Shown: positions 1 to 8,964 of the stretch, piece after piece
How the letters are laid out: each line of letters begins with the position of its first letter
Position numbering within the stretch: position 1 is the first letter of the stretch
NCBI RefSeq assembly: GCF_024807145.1
Contig: NZ_JANUCA010000007.1
Span: 62,001-126,000, forward strand
DNA length: 64,000 nucleotides
Direction of reading: 5' to 3'
From: Microbacterium sp. AK031
Lineage (GTDB): Bacteria > Actinomycetota > Actinomycetes > Actinomycetales > Microbacteriaceae
Translations under genes and position numbers: made by a program
The notes under the pieces: generated by a model
Databases searched by the model: none
Seen by the model: the letters and a program-made list of their open reading frames with translations, nothing else
Told to the model about the DNA's origin: nothing

Positions 1-872
1 TCTGGCAGCAGGACGACGGGCTCTTCGCGTATCCGTTCTCGAACAGCCCGTTCGCGATGTTCGTCAACACCGACCAGCTCGCAGCGGCAGGTCAGCCGAA
101 TCCCGCTGATCTCGTCGCATCCGGAGACTGGACCTTCGACACCGCCCGCGACATGTCGGCCGCAGCGGCCGCCGCCTCGGGGAAGCAGGGACTCGTCGTC
201 CGTGACTTCGACTACAAGGCCTGGGAGGTGCTGGGCTCGGTGTGGAACGGATGGGGAGCGGCACCGTGGAGCGAGGACGGCACGCAGTGCACGTTCACCG
301 AACCTGAGATGGTCGACGCCATGACGTGGATCCACGACGCCGTGTTCAGGGATTCCGCGATGCCGGGGCCCGGTGTCACCGCTGACTTCTTCGCCGGCGA
401 CGCGGCGATGACGATCACTCAGATCAGTCGCGCATCCGCGCTCGACGACTCGTTCGCGTGGGACATCCTGCCGCTTCCGGCCGGCCCAGAGGGCCAGCAG
501 AACGTCATCGGCCAGGCCGGCATCGGCGTCTTCGCGAATGCGAAGCACCCCACGATCGCGGCGGACTTCCTCGCGTACTTCACCGACCCGGAGAACGCCG
601 AGAAGCTCGCGACGTACTTCCCGCCGCCGCGTGAATCGCTGCTCAACGCCGAGACGCTGGGTGCTGCCAACCCCAAGCTCAGTGAAGAGCAGTTGCAGGC
701 GGTCGTCGTCGACGGCATCCAGGACGCGGTCACCAAGCCGACGCACGCCAGCTTCGCGAAGCTGCAGGACACCGTGCGGGCAGAGCTCGACGCGCTGTGG
801 ACGGCGGATGCCGATGTCCAGGCCGTTCTCGAAGACACCTGCGGCGCCATCTCACCGCTGCTGGAGGGCTGA
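1..872 (+). CDS. Sugar ABC transporter substrate-binding protein, 3' part
   Basis: Extracellular solute-binding protein of the family-1 (maltose/sugar) type, cut by the left edge of the window; the first complete codon is at position 3. About 289 residues of the C-terminal part remain, without the signal peptide. The visible part has the mixed alpha/beta, Trp- and Tyr-rich composition of sugar-binding proteins, with motifs such as NTDQL, the GDAAM stretch and a conserved 'GIGVFANAKH' segment. Two MalF/MalG-like permease genes follow, the first 6 bp downstream, so it should capture a carbohydrate outside the membrane and hand it to them. No ATPase gene is in this cluster, as usual for actinobacterial CUT1 systems that share MsmK-type ATPases. 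The substrate cannot be read from the sequence. Confidence 0.9.
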   Translation, partial: WQQDDGLFAYPFSNSPFAMFVNTDQLAAAGQPNPADLVASGDWTFDTARDMSAAAAAASGKQGLVVRDFDYKAWEVLGSVWNGWGAAPWSEDGTQCTFTEPEMVDAMTWIHDAVFRDSAMPGPGVTADFFAGDAAMTITQISRASALDDSFAWDILPLPAGPEGQQNVIGQAGIGVFANAKHPTIAADFLAYFTDPENAEKLATYFPPPRESLLNAETLGAANPKLSEEQLQAVVVDGIQDAVTKPTHASFAKLQDTVRAELDALWTADADVQAVLEDTCGAISPLLEG

Positions 873-878
873 TACCGC

Positions 879-1853
879 ATGACCACCACTGCCGCCAGCG
901 ACGCGGCTCAGACCACGGAGCGGAGGGGACGCGCAGGGCGTCCTCCCCGCCCCGCGGGTATGCGCGGCCGCCGAGCGGCCGCCACCCGCGGCGACTGGAT
1001 CGTCGGCTACACGATGGTCGCGCCGGCCGTGCTCGGCGCGCTCGCCTTCGTGATCGCGCCGCTCATCGCCGTGTTCTGGTTCTCGCTTCATGACTGGAAC
1101 GTCCTGGCGAACACGTTCGTCTTCTCCGGAACGGAGAACTACGAGCGGATGCTGAGCGATCAGGGTCTGCATGACTCTCTGCTCGCCAGCGTGTGGTTCT
1201 CGATCGGTTTGGTCGCGCTGAACATCACGCTCGCGCTGTTCTTGGCCGTGCTGCTCAATCAGAAGCTGCCTGGGACGACCACGTTCCGAACGTTCTTCTT
1301 CTCTCCGGTCGTGGTCTCGCTGGTGGCCTGGACCATCGTGTGGAGCTTCCTGCTGCAGGCCGACGGGGGAATCAACGGCTTCCTCTCGCTCGTCGGCGTC
1401 GACGGTCCGAACTGGCTGCGAAACGACTTCACGGCGATGGTCTCCGTGATCATCGTGCAGGTCTTCAAGAACGTCGGCATGAACATGATCCTGTTCCTCG
1501 CGGCGCTCCAAGGAGTGCCGGAGGAGATCATGGAGGCCGCGCGCATCGACGGCGCGGGGGCCTGGCGCCGGTTCCGCGCAATCACCCTGCCGATGATCAG
1601 CCCGACGATCCTGCTGGTCTCGATCCTGACGATCGTCGGATCGCTCGAGGTCTTCGCGCAGATCGCCGTCCTCACCGGCGGCGGACCGGGCAACTCCACC
1701 ACGGTGCTCGTCTACTACCTGTACCAGCAGGCGTTCCGCTTCAACGACTTCGGCTACGCCAGCGGCATCTCCGTGCTGCTGTTCATGATCGTGCTGGTTC
1801 TCACCCTCATCCAATGGCAGACGCGAAAGAGGTGGGTCTTCAATGAGAACTGA
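879..1853 (+). CDS. Carbohydrate ABC transporter permease (MalF-like)
   Basis: Inner-membrane subunit of a CUT1 sugar importer, 324 aa. A charged cytoplasmic N-terminus of about 40 residues precedes six predicted transmembrane helices. The EAA loop that docks the ATPase is near residues 217-236 (EAARIDGAGAWRRF). The ATG follows a GGAGGG ribosome site at 863-868 that overlaps the end of the binding-protein gene. The 3' end overlaps the next permease by 11 bp, so the two should be translated together and form a heterodimeric channel. Confidence 0.93.
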   Translation: MTTTAASDAAQTTERRGRAGRPPRPAGMRGRRAAATRGDWIVGYTMVAPAVLGALAFVIAPLIAVFWFSLHDWNVLANTFVFSGTENYERMLSDQGLHDSLLASVWFSIGLVALNITLALFLAVLLNQKLPGTTTFRTFFFSPVVVSLVAWTIVWSFLLQADGGINGFLSLVGVDGPNWLRNDFTAMVSVIIVQVFKNVGMNMILFLAALQGVPEEIMEAARIDGAGAWRRFRAITLPMISPTILLVSILTIVGSLEVFAQIAVLTGGGPGNSTTVLVYYLYQQAFRFNDFGYASGISVLLFMIVLVLTLIQWQTRKRWVFNEN

Positions 1854-2781
1854 CGCTCCCCTGGCCGATGTCGATCCGATCGACACGACGACCGTGGTGA
1901 CCGGATCGACCACCCCTGCGCGCCGTGTACGCGCCGGCAGTTCACGCGTGAAGCGGCGGTGGGTCTCGATCGGTCTCGTCGTACTGCTCGCAGTCATCAG
2001 CATCCCGTTCATCTTCCCCACCTGGTGGATGGCGACTTCGAGCCTGAAGCCGATGAGCGAGATCCTGCGCAAGGTCCCGACGCTCTGGCCGGAGAATCCG
2101 AGCTTCGACGCGTACGGCGAGGTGTTCCGTCTGCAACCGTTCGCGCAACAGTACTGGAACAGTCTCTACATCGCGGTGATCGTGACCGTTGGGACACTGC
2201 TGGTCGCGGCGATGGCCGGCTACGCGTTCGCGCGCATCCGCTTCCCCGGCGCCAACGCGCTGTTCCTGGTGGTGCTGGTCGGTCTTCTGGTTCCGAGCGA
2301 GGTGACGATCGTGCCGCTGTTCCGGCTGGTCAACGGCATGGGCCTGATCGATACGCACTGGCCGCTCATCGTGATCCCGATCTTCGGAGCACCCGCCGTG
2401 CTGTCGGTCTTCATCATGCGTCAGTTCTTCCTCGGGCTGCCCACCGAGCTGGAGGAGGCAGGGCGCATGGACGGCCTCGGCCGCTGGGGGATCTTCTGGC
2501 GGATCGCGTTCCCGCTGTCACGTCCCGCGTTGGGGGCGGTCGCGATCTTCACGTTCCTGAAGTCGTGGAACCTCTACCTCGAGCCGATCGTGTATCTGTC
2601 GAGCAAGGACATGTTCACGCTGCCTCAGGCTCTGACGCAGTACGTCGACGCGTATGGCGGGCCGATGTGGAATGTGCAGCTGGCTGCGACGACGCTGACC
2701 GTCGTTCCCGTGCTGCTGGTGTTCCTGTTCGCTCAGAAGCAGTTCGTGCAGGGCCTGGCGCACACCGGGTTGAAGGGTTAG
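1843..2781 (+). CDS. Carbohydrate ABC transporter permease (MalG-like)
   Basis: Second membrane subunit of the same sugar importer, 312 aa. It has an N-terminal cytoplasmic stretch of about 45 residues, six predicted transmembrane helices and a clear EAA loop near residue 203 (EEAGRMDGLG). The C-terminus 'FVQGLAHTGLKG' is the usual ending of MalG-type permeases (FVxGLTxGAVKG). It overlaps the upstream permease and is the last gene of the operon: a strong hairpin follows 22 bp after the stop and the next gene points the other way. Confidence 0.93.
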   Translation: MRTDAPLADVDPIDTTTVVTGSTTPARRVRAGSSRVKRRWVSIGLVVLLAVISIPFIFPTWWMATSSLKPMSEILRKVPTLWPENPSFDAYGEVFRLQPFAQQYWNSLYIAVIVTVGTLLVAAMAGYAFARIRFPGANALFLVVLVGLLVPSEVTIVPLFRLVNGMGLIDTHWPLIVIPIFGAPAVLSVFIMRQFFLGLPTELEEAGRMDGLGRWGIFWRIAFPLSRPALGAVAIFTFLKSWNLYLEPIVYLSSKDMFTLPQALTQYVDAYGGPMWNVQLAATTLTVVPVLLVFLFAQKQFVQGLAHTGLKG

Positions 2782-2803
2782 CGCTTCGGCGGACACTTCG
2801 CTT

Positions 2804-2857
2804 GGAAGAAGAGTTTCACGGCTTCCCGCCGCTCGGAACCCGTGAAACTCTTCTTCC
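2804..2857. terminator. Long perfect hairpin between convergent genes
   Basis: An 18-bp perfect inverted repeat: the left arm is 2804-2821 and the right arm 2840-2857 (CCGTGAAACTCTTCTTCC), with an 18-nt loop. It lies between the permease stop (2781) and the stop of the convergent DUF6226-like gene (2896). A bidirectional transcription terminator is the simple reading. There is no long U-tract, as is common in high-GC actinobacteria. It belongs to a set of similar hairpins in this window. Confidence 0.7.
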
Positions 2858-2895
2858 ATCGCGTTTGGCGGAAGGCTTCACCCTCCCGGTGCCTG

Positions 2896-3528
2896 TCACC
2901 GGAGCCTGGGCCAGGCGGTCCAGGCTCCGTCGATCTCCGTGAGTGCGCCGGACGCAGCATCCAACCGCGCTCGCGGCACATCTTGGCTCTGTCCCGAACT
3001 GCTCCGAGATCCGTCCGCGTCTGAGAGACGGTACGCCTCTCCCTGCCGGCCTGCGCGCTCCTCGTAGCCGCCCTCCACTACCGTCTGCACATCCCATTCC
3101 ATGGAATCCGCCACCCGCTCCCAGGTTTCATCGCACGCGTCGCAGCCGCACACCGGGTAGAGGAAGTCGTGCAGCAAACCCGCGTGCACGAGGATGGAGG
3201 GGAACGAGGTGAAGACGAACGTCAGCGGTGCCGCCGTGGAATCGTCCGGCGTGATCCTGACGGCGCGGATCACATCGTCGCGATCGTGCATGAGGTCGGA
3301 TGCCAGTGCGAGGTCGTCTTCGACCGTCACCGCGTACTCGCTCGCGAGCGCGTCGATCAGAGCCTGGGCGACCTGATGCAGCGGACGGAACCGCTCCACG
3401 TTCGACAACACTGAATAGCTGTCGCTCGGAGGCGAATCCGGCCCCCACCGGTCGCCATATGCGATCACCGCGCCGTCGTCATCGCGGAACACCTCGGGCT
3501 CGATGCCCGGTCTGCGATACGAATCCAC
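2896..3528 (-). CDS. DUF6226-like protein
   Basis: A 210-aa soluble protein of unknown function, read from a GTG at 3528 (start VDSYRRPGIEPEVF). The GTG sits 4 bp after the stop of the rhodanese gene, so the two are probably co-transcribed. The frame stays open far upstream, but that part is the antisense of the rhodanese gene and was left out. The sequence resembles what is annotated as DUF6226 in actinobacteria; this is from memory. The middle holds a small Cys cluster (CGCDAC) near residue 145 that could bind metal, followed by a Trp/Glu-rich part. There are no membrane segments or signal peptide. The function is unknown. Confidence 0.7.
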   Translation of the reverse strand: MDSYRRPGIEPEVFRDDDGAVIAYGDRWGPDSPPSDSYSVLSNVERFRPLHQVAQALIDALASEYAVTVEDDLALASDLMHDRDDVIRAVRITPDDSTAAPLTFVFTSFPSILVHAGLLHDFLYPVCGCDACDETWERVADSMEWDVQTVVEGGYEERAGRQGEAYRLSDADGSRSSSGQSQDVPRARLDAASGALTEIDGAWTAWPRLR

Positions 3529-3532
3529 TCGG

Positions 3533-4375
3533 TTACTCCGCGGTGGCGACAGCGCGACCTGGTGTGTTCGACCACTGACTCCAGGAGCCGTGGAAGATCT
3601 TCGCATCGATGCCCGCTTCGGCGAGCACAAGCGCGGTGTGCGCTGCGGTGATGCCCGAGCCGCAATAGGTCGCGACCGGGGTGCCGTCGTCGATGCCGGC
3701 ATCCGCGAAATTCTTCTTGAGCGCCTCGAGGTCGAGCAGCGTGCCGTCGCCCGCGACGTGCTTCCCCGTCGGCAGGTTGACCGCTCCGGGAATGTGTCCG
3801 GCGATCGGATCGAGTGGCTCAGTCTCGCCGCGGAAGCGCTCCGGCGCACGCACATCGAGCAGCACACCGGATGCCGGGAACGCCGCCGCCTCGTCGATCG
3901 TGAGGCTGTCCGCCGAGACGTCCGCGAGAGTAACCGTCCCCGGCGAGTACTCCACGGAACCACTCTCGACATCGCCGCCGGCATCCTTCCACGCCTGCCA
4001 GCCGCCGTCGAGAACCCGCACATCGAGGCCACCTTGGCGCAGCAGCCACCACGCGCGTGCCGCGGGCAGCCCGCCGGCATCGTCATAGGTGACGACCACG
4101 TCACCGTCGTTCAGACCCCACCGACGCGCAGCATCCTGCACCTGCGCGGTCGAGGGAAGCGGATGCCGCCCCTCATCGGGCTGGCCGTGCCGGGTCAGCT
4201 CGCTCTCGAGATCGGCGAACACCGCTCCAGGGATGTGCCCCTGATGGTATTCCTCCCGGCCGTCCGGCTGGGAGCGTCCGTCTGGAACGCTCAGACGCCA
4301 GCGCACATCGACGACGCGCACGGCCTCGTCGCGTATCAGCTCGGCCAGCTCATTCACACTCACCATGTGGGACAT
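3533..4375 (-). CDS. Sulfurtransferase (two-domain rhodanese)
   Basis: Thiosulfate or 3-mercaptopyruvate sulfurtransferase, 280 aa, with two rhodanese domains (about residues 8-120 and 155-275). The first, inactive domain has the EYHQGHIPGAVF signature. The second has the active-site loop CGSGITA with the persulfide-forming Cys near residue 239. Such enzymes move sulfane sulfur to cyanide or thiol acceptors in the cytoplasm. The length fits the family. The downstream DUF6226-like gene starts 4 bp after the stop. Confidence 0.93.
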   Translation of the reverse strand: MSHMVSVNELAELIRDEAVRVVDVRWRLSVPDGRSQPDGREEYHQGHIPGAVFADLESELTRHGQPDEGRHPLPSTAQVQDAARRWGLNDGDVVVTYDDAGGLPAARAWWLLRQGGLDVRVLDGGWQAWKDAGGDVESGSVEYSPGTVTLADVSADSLTIDEAAAFPASGVLLDVRAPERFRGETEPLDPIAGHIPGAVNLPTGKHVAGDGTLLDLEALKKNFADAGIDDGTPVATYCGSGITAAHTALVLAEAGIDAKIFHGSWSQWSNTPGRAVATAE

Positions 4376-4430
4376 GATCCCAGGCTACGACGACGCGGGG
4401 TCGTCACCGGCGCTCACCTGGTGGCTCCCG

Positions 4431-6263
4431 TCAGTTCGGGAGTGCCTCGGCGCCATTCCCGTGGCCGTTCCCAGGACCGTGACCGTTCCCAGGACCGTGA
4501 CCGTTCCCAGGACCGTGACCGTTCCCAGGACCGTGGCCGTTCCCAGGACCGTGACCGTTCCCAGGACCACTCCCCGCACCATTTCCGGGATCGGTGCCGT
4601 CCTCACAGGCGGCCAGTTCATCCTCGCTCGGCGTGAACCGCAGCCAGTCGAATCGCGCCTCGGTATCGGGAGCGGTCGTGGCACCGCGGAACGCGGATAC
4701 TCCGACGCCGGTGGCCGCGAGCACATCCGACTCGATCGGCTGGCCGATGCGAACGAACTTCTGGCCATCGGCGGACAGCGAAGCGGTGATCCACTCGCCG
4801 TTGCTGCTCATGCGCAGCCACACGGTGCCGCCGATATCCGCCGGAGGAAAGACGCTGTCCTCCCACGTCCAGGTGTCGAAGCGATCCTTGCCGTTGTTCT
4901 TCCAGGTGAAGTCGAACCGCTGCCCCTGCTGCGCATACGACCACACGAGCTTGGCGTTGTTCGCATCGTCGCGATACAGCACGAGCCCAGCCTGCTGGTA
5001 CTTGGCCACCGGCGCGTAGTCCAGTTCAGTCGTGACCTCCCACGCGCCATCCGGAACGGGCAGTTGCGGAATGGTCGCACCGCCTATCGACGTGGTCGGC
5101 GACGACATCACCAGATCGCCGTCCTCGATGCGCAGGCGATCCTCGCCGTCGCGGACGACACTCCATGCCTCGCCCAGAGCGTCATCGTCGAATTCGTCGG
5201 AACCCTCGCCCGTGCACAGTGCGTACATCGGGTCCTCGGAATGGGTGTTGAGCGGATCCCTCGTGCCTTCGGGATCGAGCACCGCGTGGGCGATGGTCGT
5301 GCCGCTGCGTCCGCCGATCTCGAAGATCATGTGGGTGACGCCATCCTCTTCCACGATCTGCGGCGAAGATGTGCGCCCTTCCTCCGGCGGGAACGGGCTC
5401 GGGATGTACAGCGGCATCGGATCGCCAACGCTGCGAAGGTTCTCGTCGAGCTTCTTCGCGAAGATGGTACCGGCGCTCGATCCGTAGAGAACGTACTGCG
5501 TGCCGTTCCACTCCCAGATCTCGGGTCCGGCGACGTTCGTCCCCTCGACAGCTGTCGGTTCGACCACCCACCCCGGCTGCGCCTCCCAGTTGATCAGGTC
5601 GTGCGAGTAGGCGAGCCCGATGCGTCGCACGTTCGAGGTGTCGTTGACCATGAAGAACATCGCGTGCTCCCACCCGTTCTCCGGGAATGGGTTGGCGAAG
5701 ATGCGGTTGTACGAGGTCTCGGTGGCGTTCTGACCGAACTGCTCGGTCGTCATCACGACGCCGCCGTAGTCGAAGTGCACGCCATCCTCCGACGTGGCAT
5801 ACCGGTCAGTGGAGTTCTCGCCGTGGAAGTAGAGGAACACCTGTCCGGTGCCTTCGTTCCACACGGCATCCGGTGCAGAGACGTGCGAGACGTCGTAGAT
5901 GCCATCCCAGACATTCGACACGATCGGACTGCCCTCGTAGTGGGTCCATGGCCCGTCGAGCGAATCGGCGTACATGAGGTTGATGCCGCCGGGCGCATCA
6001 TGCGGCGCGAAGTAGACGTACCACTCGCCGAGCGGGTTCTCGAGATACTCCCCCGCATGGAACACCGACGGGAAGATGAACTCGTCGCCCGGGTTCCAAG
6101 TCTCGTCCGTGAACCGATCGATGATCGGACCCTGGGTGGTGAAGACCGGAAGTTCTTCTTCTGACGCGGCGGATGCCGCGGTCGACGCCGCTCCTGCGAT
6201 CAGCGCGGTGGCGACGAGCGTCAGCGAGACCGCTGCCGCAGCTATTCTACTTCGAATGGCCAT
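4431..6263 (-). CDS. Secreted GH43-like beta-propeller protein with repeat tail
   Basis: A 610-aa exported protein. Residues 1-33 form a Sec signal peptide ending in an AxA-type site. About residues 35-350 read as a five-bladed propeller of the glycosidase family 43/32/68/117 type, with repeated 'W..Y.SP', 'APDAVWNEGTG' and 'AGPEIWEWNG' blade motifs. About residues 360-560 look like a concanavalin-like (DUF1349/laminin-G) carbohydrate-binding domain. Residues of about 565-610 are a flexible tail with six exact PGNGHG repeats. There is no LPxTG anchor, so it is probably released. The likely role is hydrolysis or binding of plant or fungal polysaccharide. The start has a good GAGAGGAG ribosome site. 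The catalytic residues could not be assigned by eye. Confidence 0.8.
   Translation of the reverse strand: MAIRSRIAAAAVSLTLVATALIAGAASTAASAASEEELPVFTTQGPIIDRFTDETWNPGDEFIFPSVFHAGEYLENPLGEWYVYFAPHDAPGGINLMYADSLDGPWTHYEGSPIVSNVWDGIYDVSHVSAPDAVWNEGTGQVFLYFHGENSTDRYATSEDGVHFDYGGVVMTTEQFGQNATETSYNRIFANPFPENGWEHAMFFMVNDTSNVRRIGLAYSHDLINWEAQPGWVVEPTAVEGTNVAGPEIWEWNGTQYVLYGSSAGTIFAKKLDENLRSVGDPMPLYIPSPFPPEEGRTSSPQIVEEDGVTHMIFEIGGRSGTTIAHAVLDPEGTRDPLNTHSEDPMYALCTGEGSDEFDDDALGEAWSVVRDGEDRLRIEDGDLVMSSPTTSIGGATIPQLPVPDGAWEVTTELDYAPVAKYQQAGLVLYRDDANNAKLVWSYAQQGQRFDFTWKNNGKDRFDTWTWEDSVFPPADIGGTVWLRMSSNGEWITASLSADGQKFVRIGQPIESDVLAATGVGVSAFRGATTAPDTEARFDWLRFTPSEDELAACEDGTDPGNGAGSGPGNGHGPGNGHGPGNGHGPGNGHGPGNGHGPGNGHGNGAEALPN
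4459..4566. repeat. Six 18-bp tandem repeats coding PGNGHG
   Basis: Six consecutive 18-bp units (+ strand form CCGTGACCGTTCCCAGGA; two units carry GGCC in place of GACC) lie inside the 3' end of the GH43-like gene. Each unit encodes PGNGHG on the - strand. The units are nearly identical at synonymous sites, which points to recent slippage and a tail length that can change between strains. Confidence 0.95.
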
Positions 6264-6445
6264 GGACTGCTCCTCTCGGTGCCTTCATCGGCACCGCTCA
6301 GGCAAGGCACCCGCCTTGCTCACAGCGCCTGATCGTACTCACGCCCACCCGTCGCAGTCACGGCCATAATGCGCATCATTTGGCGGTGCGCAGCATTATC
6401 CGGATGCCGACGGCGTCGGGCACGGCGAGCGGAGACGCTGCGTCT

Positions 6446-6975
6446 CTACGCCCGTTTGAGTGCGGCCGCAGTCGCGGTGTCGGCCGGATAGAACGCCTCG
6501 ATGTGGAGATCATCGACCGTGACGTCCACTGCGGAGACGACGGACGCGGCGAAGCTGAACAAGGACAGCTCTTGGTGGCCGACGCTCAGCCGCAGCGGCA
6601 CGACGACATCACGCGACGCGGCCCCCTCCGCGTCCGGGCCTGGGTAATGGCCCGCCTCATCGAGCAGCTCATCCAGTCGCGGGTCAGCGGTGCGCTCGAA
6701 TCGATGCCTCACCTGGCCGAGCAGGAACGACCTCCACTGCCCGAGGTTGCGAATGCGCGGTGCCAATCCGTCCGGATGCAGCGACAGCCGGACGGCATTC
6801 ACCGGCGGTTCGAGCAGGTGATCAGCACATCCGACGAGCAGTAGATCGGTGGCGGCGTTGCGATCCACCACGTTCCACCAACGATCGAGCACGAGGGCGG
6901 GATGGGGCATGTGGGCGTCGAGGAGCACGCGGAACGCGTCGGCGATCGCGTGCAGTTCAGGAGATCGAAGGTACG
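6446..6975 (-). pseudogene. Remnant of MmyB-type XRE regulator (C-terminal domain only)
   Basis: The frame encodes the C-terminal ligand-binding domain of the MmyB/PAS-like regulators (ALVLDRWWNVVDRN, then PPVNAVRLSLHPDGLAPRI, NLGQWRSFLLGQ, DPRLDELLDE). The usual N-terminal XRE helix-turn-helix of about 70 residues is absent. Homology stops near 6975, where the remnant of a divergent SnoaL-like gene begins. The open frame continues to 7084 only because it reads the antisense of that second remnant. The gene therefore lacks its DNA-binding domain, start and promoter. Confidence 0.75.
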
Positions 6976-7226
6976 TCGACCCGCTGGCAGAAGTCAGCGG
7001 ACGTGAGGGCATCGGCGGCGTCATCGAGGCTGTCCGCGAGCAGTTCCCCGGATTCGTGTTCGGCCTGGTCTCCGGACCGGACACTCACCACTCACAGGCA
7101 CGTTTCCAATGGGGACTCGGCCCTGCCGGAGAGGATCCGCTCATCGTCGGGTTCGACGTGATCACCGTGGACGAGGACGGACGCATCCGCACCGTGGTCG
7201 GCTTCCTCGACAAGGTGCCTGCCTGA
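6966..7226 (+). pseudogene. Remnant of SnoaL-like (NTF2 fold) protein
   Basis: The C-terminal two thirds of a small SnoaL-like/nuclear-transport-factor-2 protein (RYVDPLAEV, GFVFGLVSGPDTHH, ending VGFLDKVPA). Family members usually begin with about 35 further residues that include a conserved 'W' and 'Y' helix; these are missing. The frame upstream of about 6966 is antisense to the regulator remnant. The original arrangement was probably two divergent genes sharing a promoter, now collapsed by a deletion. Confidence 0.75.
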
Positions 7227-7251
7227 GCCACGCCCCGCGCGGACGCGGTGG

Positions 7252-7301
7252 AAGGAGGAAAGTGTCGGTCCCGATCGAAGGGAACCGGCACTTTCCTCCT
7301 T
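7252..7301. terminator. Long hairpin between convergent genes
   Basis: Arms 7252-7269 (AAGGAGGAAAGTGTCGGT) and 7284-7301 pair over 18 bp with one G-U pair; the loop is 14 nt. It lies between the SnoaL remnant (+) and the DivIVA-like gene (-), fitting a bidirectional terminator. Confidence 0.7.
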
Positions 7302-7352
7302 TGAAGCACTGGACGCGACGGGCGTCAGAGACTGTTCGGACTCGGGGACGAA

Positions 7353-8756
7353 TCAGGCCTTGGCGTCGTCCTCGTCGTCATCCTCGGAGTCTGCGTCTTC
7401 TTCGTCGGCGTCGTCTTCCTCGATGCCAGGCGCCAGCTCGATGATCTCGTCGCCCTCTTCGAGCACGTCCACGTCATCCGCGTCTTCCGTGTCGCCGTCG
7501 TCCGCGGCATCCGATCCGAGCACACCGTCGGGGCGGATGAGCTCGCGCACCTCGGCCATGAAGCTGTTCAGCTGCTGCTGCTGCCAGCGCAGCTGGCGTG
7601 TGCGGTCCTCGGCGTCGCGCAGCACCTCCGTGGTGTGGCCGGTGACCGTGCTGACGATCTTCTGAGCCTTCACACGTGCGCGCTCCAGCGTCTCGCGGGC
7701 GCGCACCTGGGCATCGGCCTCGATGGCCTGAGCCTGCGAGCGCATCAGGCGCTCGTAGTCATCGGCCTTCGCCGAGATGCGCTTGGAGTGCTCGAGGGAT
7801 GCCGCGACCTGCTCGTTCGCGTCGGTAGTGATGCGCTCCGCGTGGGCGACGGCCTGGTTGTGCAGCAGCAGGAACTCCTGCTGCGCGTCGTCCTGTCGGC
7901 GAGTCAGGGTCTCTTCGAACTCCAGCACGCGAGCGTTCATCTCGCGCACCTCGCGCTCGGCATCCGCCCGCTGCTGGCTGGTCTCGCGGGTGACCATCGA
8001 GCGCAGCGCCGCGGAGCCCTTCTCCGCCTCGGTGCGAACCGTCGCGGCCTCCTGCTCGGCCTGGATGACCTTCTCGGCCGCGTGCGCGGCCTCGCGCTGG
8101 ATCGTCGCTTCGTGTGCGGTGTACTCGGTATCGATCCGCAGACGCACCTGATCGGCGTCGTGCTGAGCCTGCGCGGTGATGCGGTCGACCTCTGCGGCCA
8201 GCTCGGCCCGACGCGACTCCGCCTCTTCGCGAGCGGCCTCCAGCAGACGCTCGGCCTGCACGGCCGCGTTCTGGATCAGGACCGTTGCCTGCTCCTCGGC
8301 GACGCGCAGCACGGCCTCGAACTGCAGGCGCGAGCCCTCGGTGTCGGCACCCGTCTTGGGGGCGTCTACGAGCTCGCTCGTCAGCGTCGCGACCTGCTGC
8401 TCGGCGTCGTCGGCCTGCGCACGGGCGGCGGCGAGATCGGCCTCCAGCGCTGCGATGCGGTCGTCGTTCTGCGCCTCGAGCTCGGCGATGCGGGCGTCGC
8501 GCTCGGCGAGCGCGGACTCGACCTCGGAGCGTGCGGACTCGACGTCGCGGCTCACACCCGCCCGCGCCTCGGCGAGCTCGGCGTCGACCCGCTGCACCTG
8601 CATCCGCAGGCCCGCGAGCGCAGCATCCACCTCGCCGCGGTCGTACCCGCGGAAGCCGATCGTGAAATTACCCTGTTCCCTGGGCTGTCCCTGCGCGAGC
8701 TGGTCGAAGAAGTCGGCCCCGTGCTCGTCGACGTTGTTCTCGGCGGAGTTGCTCAC
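7353..8756 (-). CDS. DivIVA-like coiled-coil protein
   Basis: A 467-aa cytoplasmic protein with a short DivIVA-type N-terminal motif (IGFRGYDRGEVDAAL, about residues 36-50), a very long coiled coil of Ala/Glu/Arg heptads (about 50-410) and a strongly acidic tail (about 425-467, rich in Asp/Glu). DivIVA/Wag31 proteins mark curved membranes and organise polar growth or septation in actinobacteria; this one is probably an accessory paralogue, since Wag31 usually sits beside the ftsZ/sep genes. The start is taken as the GTG at 8756 (VSNSAENNVDEH), with GAAAGG upstream. The open frame to 8948 has no conserved content. Transcription is divergent from the CE7 esterase gene. Confidence 0.75.
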   Translation of the reverse strand: MSNSAENNVDEHGADFFDQLAQGQPREQGNFTIGFRGYDRGEVDAALAGLRMQVQRVDAELAEARAGVSRDVESARSEVESALAERDARIAELEAQNDDRIAALEADLAAARAQADDAEQQVATLTSELVDAPKTGADTEGSRLQFEAVLRVAEEQATVLIQNAAVQAERLLEAAREEAESRRAELAAEVDRITAQAQHDADQVRLRIDTEYTAHEATIQREAAHAAEKVIQAEQEAATVRTEAEKGSAALRSMVTRETSQQRADAEREVREMNARVLEFEETLTRRQDDAQQEFLLLHNQAVAHAERITTDANEQVAASLEHSKRISAKADDYERLMRSQAQAIEADAQVRARETLERARVKAQKIVSTVTGHTTEVLRDAEDRTRQLRWQQQQLNSFMAEVRELIRPDGVLGSDAADDGDTEDADDVDVLEEGDEIIELAPGIEEDDADEEDADSEDDDEDDAKA

Positions 8757-8964
8757 AGGGAATGCCTTTCTGGAGGTGCTCACCGAGCGGCCCTCACGAT
8801 GCACAGCATCATCTAGAGAAGGTGACGGTTTGCAGAAATGGGGGGAGGTTCGAGCTGCGAACTCGATACTCAGCCTAATGAGTTCGCCAGCCTTGCGGAA
8901 CCGTCGGATTGCCCTGCGTGCGTTCACGTTGGTGCGCCGTCGCAGCATCGGCCATCCGCACGGA

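Noticed and set aside
852-2072. Long - strand open frame (406 codons) across the sugar permeases
   Set aside because: Antisense of two clear permease genes, with a His/Arg/Asp-rich composition typical of shadow frames in high-GC DNA.
4459-4566. Tandem repeats considered as a CRISPR array
   Set aside because: 18-bp units with no spacers, in frame inside a coding region; no cas genes anywhere.
4365-6164. + strand open frame of 599 codons opposite the GH43-like gene
   Set aside because: The - strand frame has a signal peptide, propeller motifs and a ribosome site; the + frame has none of these and its repeats are the antisense of PGNGHG.
7635-8816. + strand open frame of 393 codons opposite the DivIVA-like gene
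   Set aside because: Leu/Arg-rich antisense of a coiled-coil gene; no homology or start signal.
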